Shown here piece by piece: positions 54,197 through 55,325 of a stretch of 55,325 nucleotides of DNA (position 1 is the first letter of the stretch; every line of letters begins with the position of its first letter). The translations under genes were made by a program, and so were the position numbers. The stretch is from an uncultured Granulosicoccaceae bacterium (GTDB lineage: Bacteria; Pseudomonadota; Gammaproteobacteria; Granulosicoccales; Granulosicoccaceae), in assembly GCA_938035125.1 (NCBI GenBank), contig CALHNS010000021.1:1-55325 (forward strand), in the 5' to 3' direction. Below the pieces are notes generated by a model that saw nothing but the letters and a program-made list of their open reading frames with translations, made no database searches and was not told the origin of the DNA.

Positions 54197-54916
54197 TTAG
54201 TTAGTACACGCTTTAATAGTAAGCCCTTCTGGTAGCTGAGTTTTATCATTACCACAGGCTTTATCCAGTTGATTCTGGTTTAAATTTCTAGCCGACGAGA
54301 GATTGGCTCCAGAAAAATCCGTATTACTAAGATCAGCGCCCAACAGATTGTTTCCTTGAAGAGAGGAACCGGACAGATCAGCTTCACTGAGATTAGCCCC
54401 AGAAAGATTCGCACCTTGAAGATAAACCTTCGGCAAATCAGCCTCAATAAGATTGGCCTGCGACAGATTGGCAATAATAAGATAGGCGCCAGATAGATTA
54501 GCAGACGTAAGATTTGCTTTGGATAAATTAGCGCCATAGAGGTTGGCTTTTAATAGATTGGCATCAGCAAGATTGACTTGGGATAAATTGGCGTTAAATA
54601 GAAATGCTTGAGTGAGGTTGGCGCCGCTAAGAAATGCTTGCGACAAATTCGCATCTCCAAGTTGCGCCTTCGACAGATCAGCCTCAAGAAGATTAGCCTT
54701 CGATAGATCGGCATTGGTAAGAATAAACCCAGATAGATCAGCACGAGCCATATCAGCTCCTGATAGATCGGCACCGAGCAGATTGGTTTCTGATTGCTTG
54801 CCTGCCAGTGCACTGCCCTCGGACGTAGCCGCCGCAAGAGCAACGTACAACAAGCTAACCACAAGAGTACGTGTCAGGTTTCTTTTAGTCTGCCTAGTCA
54901 AACTTTTAGTAATCAC
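54197..54916 (-). CDS. Pentapeptide-repeat protein
   Basis: The 239-residue protein has a hydrophobic N-terminus (about 15-35; VVSLLYVALAAATS, possibly a signal peptide) and then, at about 46-215, a run of A(D/N)LSxA-type pentapeptides (for example ADLSGADMARADLSG). These should form a right-handed quadrilateral beta-helix. A short tail with a Cys pair (ACGNDKTQLPEGLTIKAC) closes the protein. Repeat rows are regular and uninterrupted. Function unknown; the repeat alone does not define it. Confidence 0.88.
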   Translation of the reverse strand: MITKSLTRQTKRNLTRTLVVSLLYVALAAATSEGSALAGKQSETNLLGADLSGADMARADLSGFILTNADLSKANLLEADLSKAQLGDANLSQAFLSGANLTQAFLFNANLSQVNLADANLLKANLYGANLSKANLTSANLSGAYLIIANLSQANLIEADLPKVYLQGANLSGANLSEADLSGSSLQGNNLLGADLSNTDFSGANLSSARNLNQNQLDKACGNDKTQLPEGLTIKACTN

Positions 54917-55325
54917 GCGCTATGTTCATCAGGCAAAACGCAAGAAGCAAAGTGGCAAGAACGCCTGAATCTCCCGCTACTGGTGGCGGTAGAAACGATT
55001 CACGTCCAAAAATAACAAGAATCACGTTCGCGACCATGGCGACTGCACCAACAGCTGCGGTGAGACCACCTAAAGCTTTTGAGCCCGCGTTCAGTTTAGC
55101 CATTCCGAAAACTAACGCAGCAAGGCCCAGTAAAATCTTCGCCGCGTTAAAAATCAGAAAAGAAAAGGCAACGATTGCCCCGAATAAGGGTGCCATCGCC
55201 TCATTTTGCGCGGCAAGCTCACCAAAGGGGCCAAACAGTTTTAGGCCAATGCTCACTTGCACCACGTTGAGTACCGCGCTGAATGCAATAGCAGACCATC
55301 CGAGGTGATGATGTTGGGTTTGTGC
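54906..55325 (-). CDS. Membrane protein, 5' end beyond the window
   Basis: The frame is open from the right edge (first visible residues AQTQHHHLGWSAIAFSAV) to a stop at 54906, giving at least 139 residues. It has four hydrophobic segments (WSAIAFSAVLNVV, LFGAIVAFSFLIFNAAKILLG, ALGGLTAAVGAVAMVANVILVI, VLATLLLAFCLM). A GTG inside at 55265 could start a shorter form but would cut the first helix, so a start outside the window is likelier. It overlaps the pentapeptide gene start by 11 bases. No family recognised. Confidence 0.65.
   Translation of the reverse strand, partial: AQTQHHHLGWSAIAFSAVLNVVQVSIGLKLFGPFGELAAQNEAMAPLFGAIVAFSFLIFNAAKILLGLAALVFGMAKLNAGSKALGGLTAAVGAVAMVANVILVIFGRESFLPPPVAGDSGVLATLLLAFCLMNIARDY

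Noticed and set aside
54612..54968. 118-codon plus-strand frame with SA-rich repeats
   Set aside because: The repeats mirror the pentapeptide repeats on the opposite strand.
1..55325. CRISPR arrays, insertion sequences, tRNA-borne integration sites, phage or defence systems
   Set aside because: I saw no regularly spaced repeats, transposase or integrase motifs, or tRNA cloverleaf in either strand.

Overview
The window looks like chromosomal DNA of a marine-type gammaproteobacterium. It has moderate GC, dense operons with Shine-Dalgarno sites, and TRAP and ABC uptake systems next to catabolic enzymes. I saw no rRNA, tRNA, CRISPR, transposase or phage gene. The taxonomic call is an inference from gene content only.

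Region by region: 1-569 holds a broken small lipoprotein gene. 786-1590 holds an acetyltransferase and a YciI-like protein. 1739-7464 holds a phytanoyl-CoA-dioxygenase-like oxygenase, a GntR/UTRA repressor, an SsuD-type flavin monooxygenase, a YdhF/SmoB-like aldo/keto reductase and an IlvD/Edd dehydratase. This may be a small sugar-sulfonate or sugar-acid locus. 8068-12932 is a polyamine-type ABC importer operon ending in a DUF917 protein. 13193-17185 holds an ABC exporter and a DgcA/TMADH-like flavoprotein.

The core, 17229-46390, is an aromatic-degradation island with three peripheral routes. (1) Benzoate by the aerobic CoA-epoxide (box) pathway: TRAP transporter, benzoate-CoA ligase, BoxC, BoxB, BoxA and BoxR, plus a hydrolase-DUF309 fusion. 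(2) Phenylacetate: PaaZ, thiolase and PaaABCDE in one operon, with PaaK divergent. (3) 4-Hydroxybenzoate by PobA and protocatechuate 4,5-cleavage: LigAB, LigK, LigI and LigU. The beta-oxidation enzymes (PaaG and a fused hydratase/dehydrogenase) lie downstream of boxR, while the thiolase lies in the paa operon, so the box and paa routes probably share these steps. No boxD is present. Between ligB and ligK only the first ~15 and last ~42 codons of ligC remain, so the 4,5-cleavage route is broken here unless another dehydrogenase serves.

46448-50813 is a fructose-type ABC importer (frcBCA) with a divergent ROK regulator. The right end (51037-55325) holds a DMT transporter, two small membrane proteins, an exported metallophosphoesterase, a pentapeptide-repeat protein and a membrane protein cut by the window edge.

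Several intergenic palindromes look like operators for the adjacent regulators (BoxR, FCD-GntR, ROK, UTRA-GntR). They are listed as candidates.
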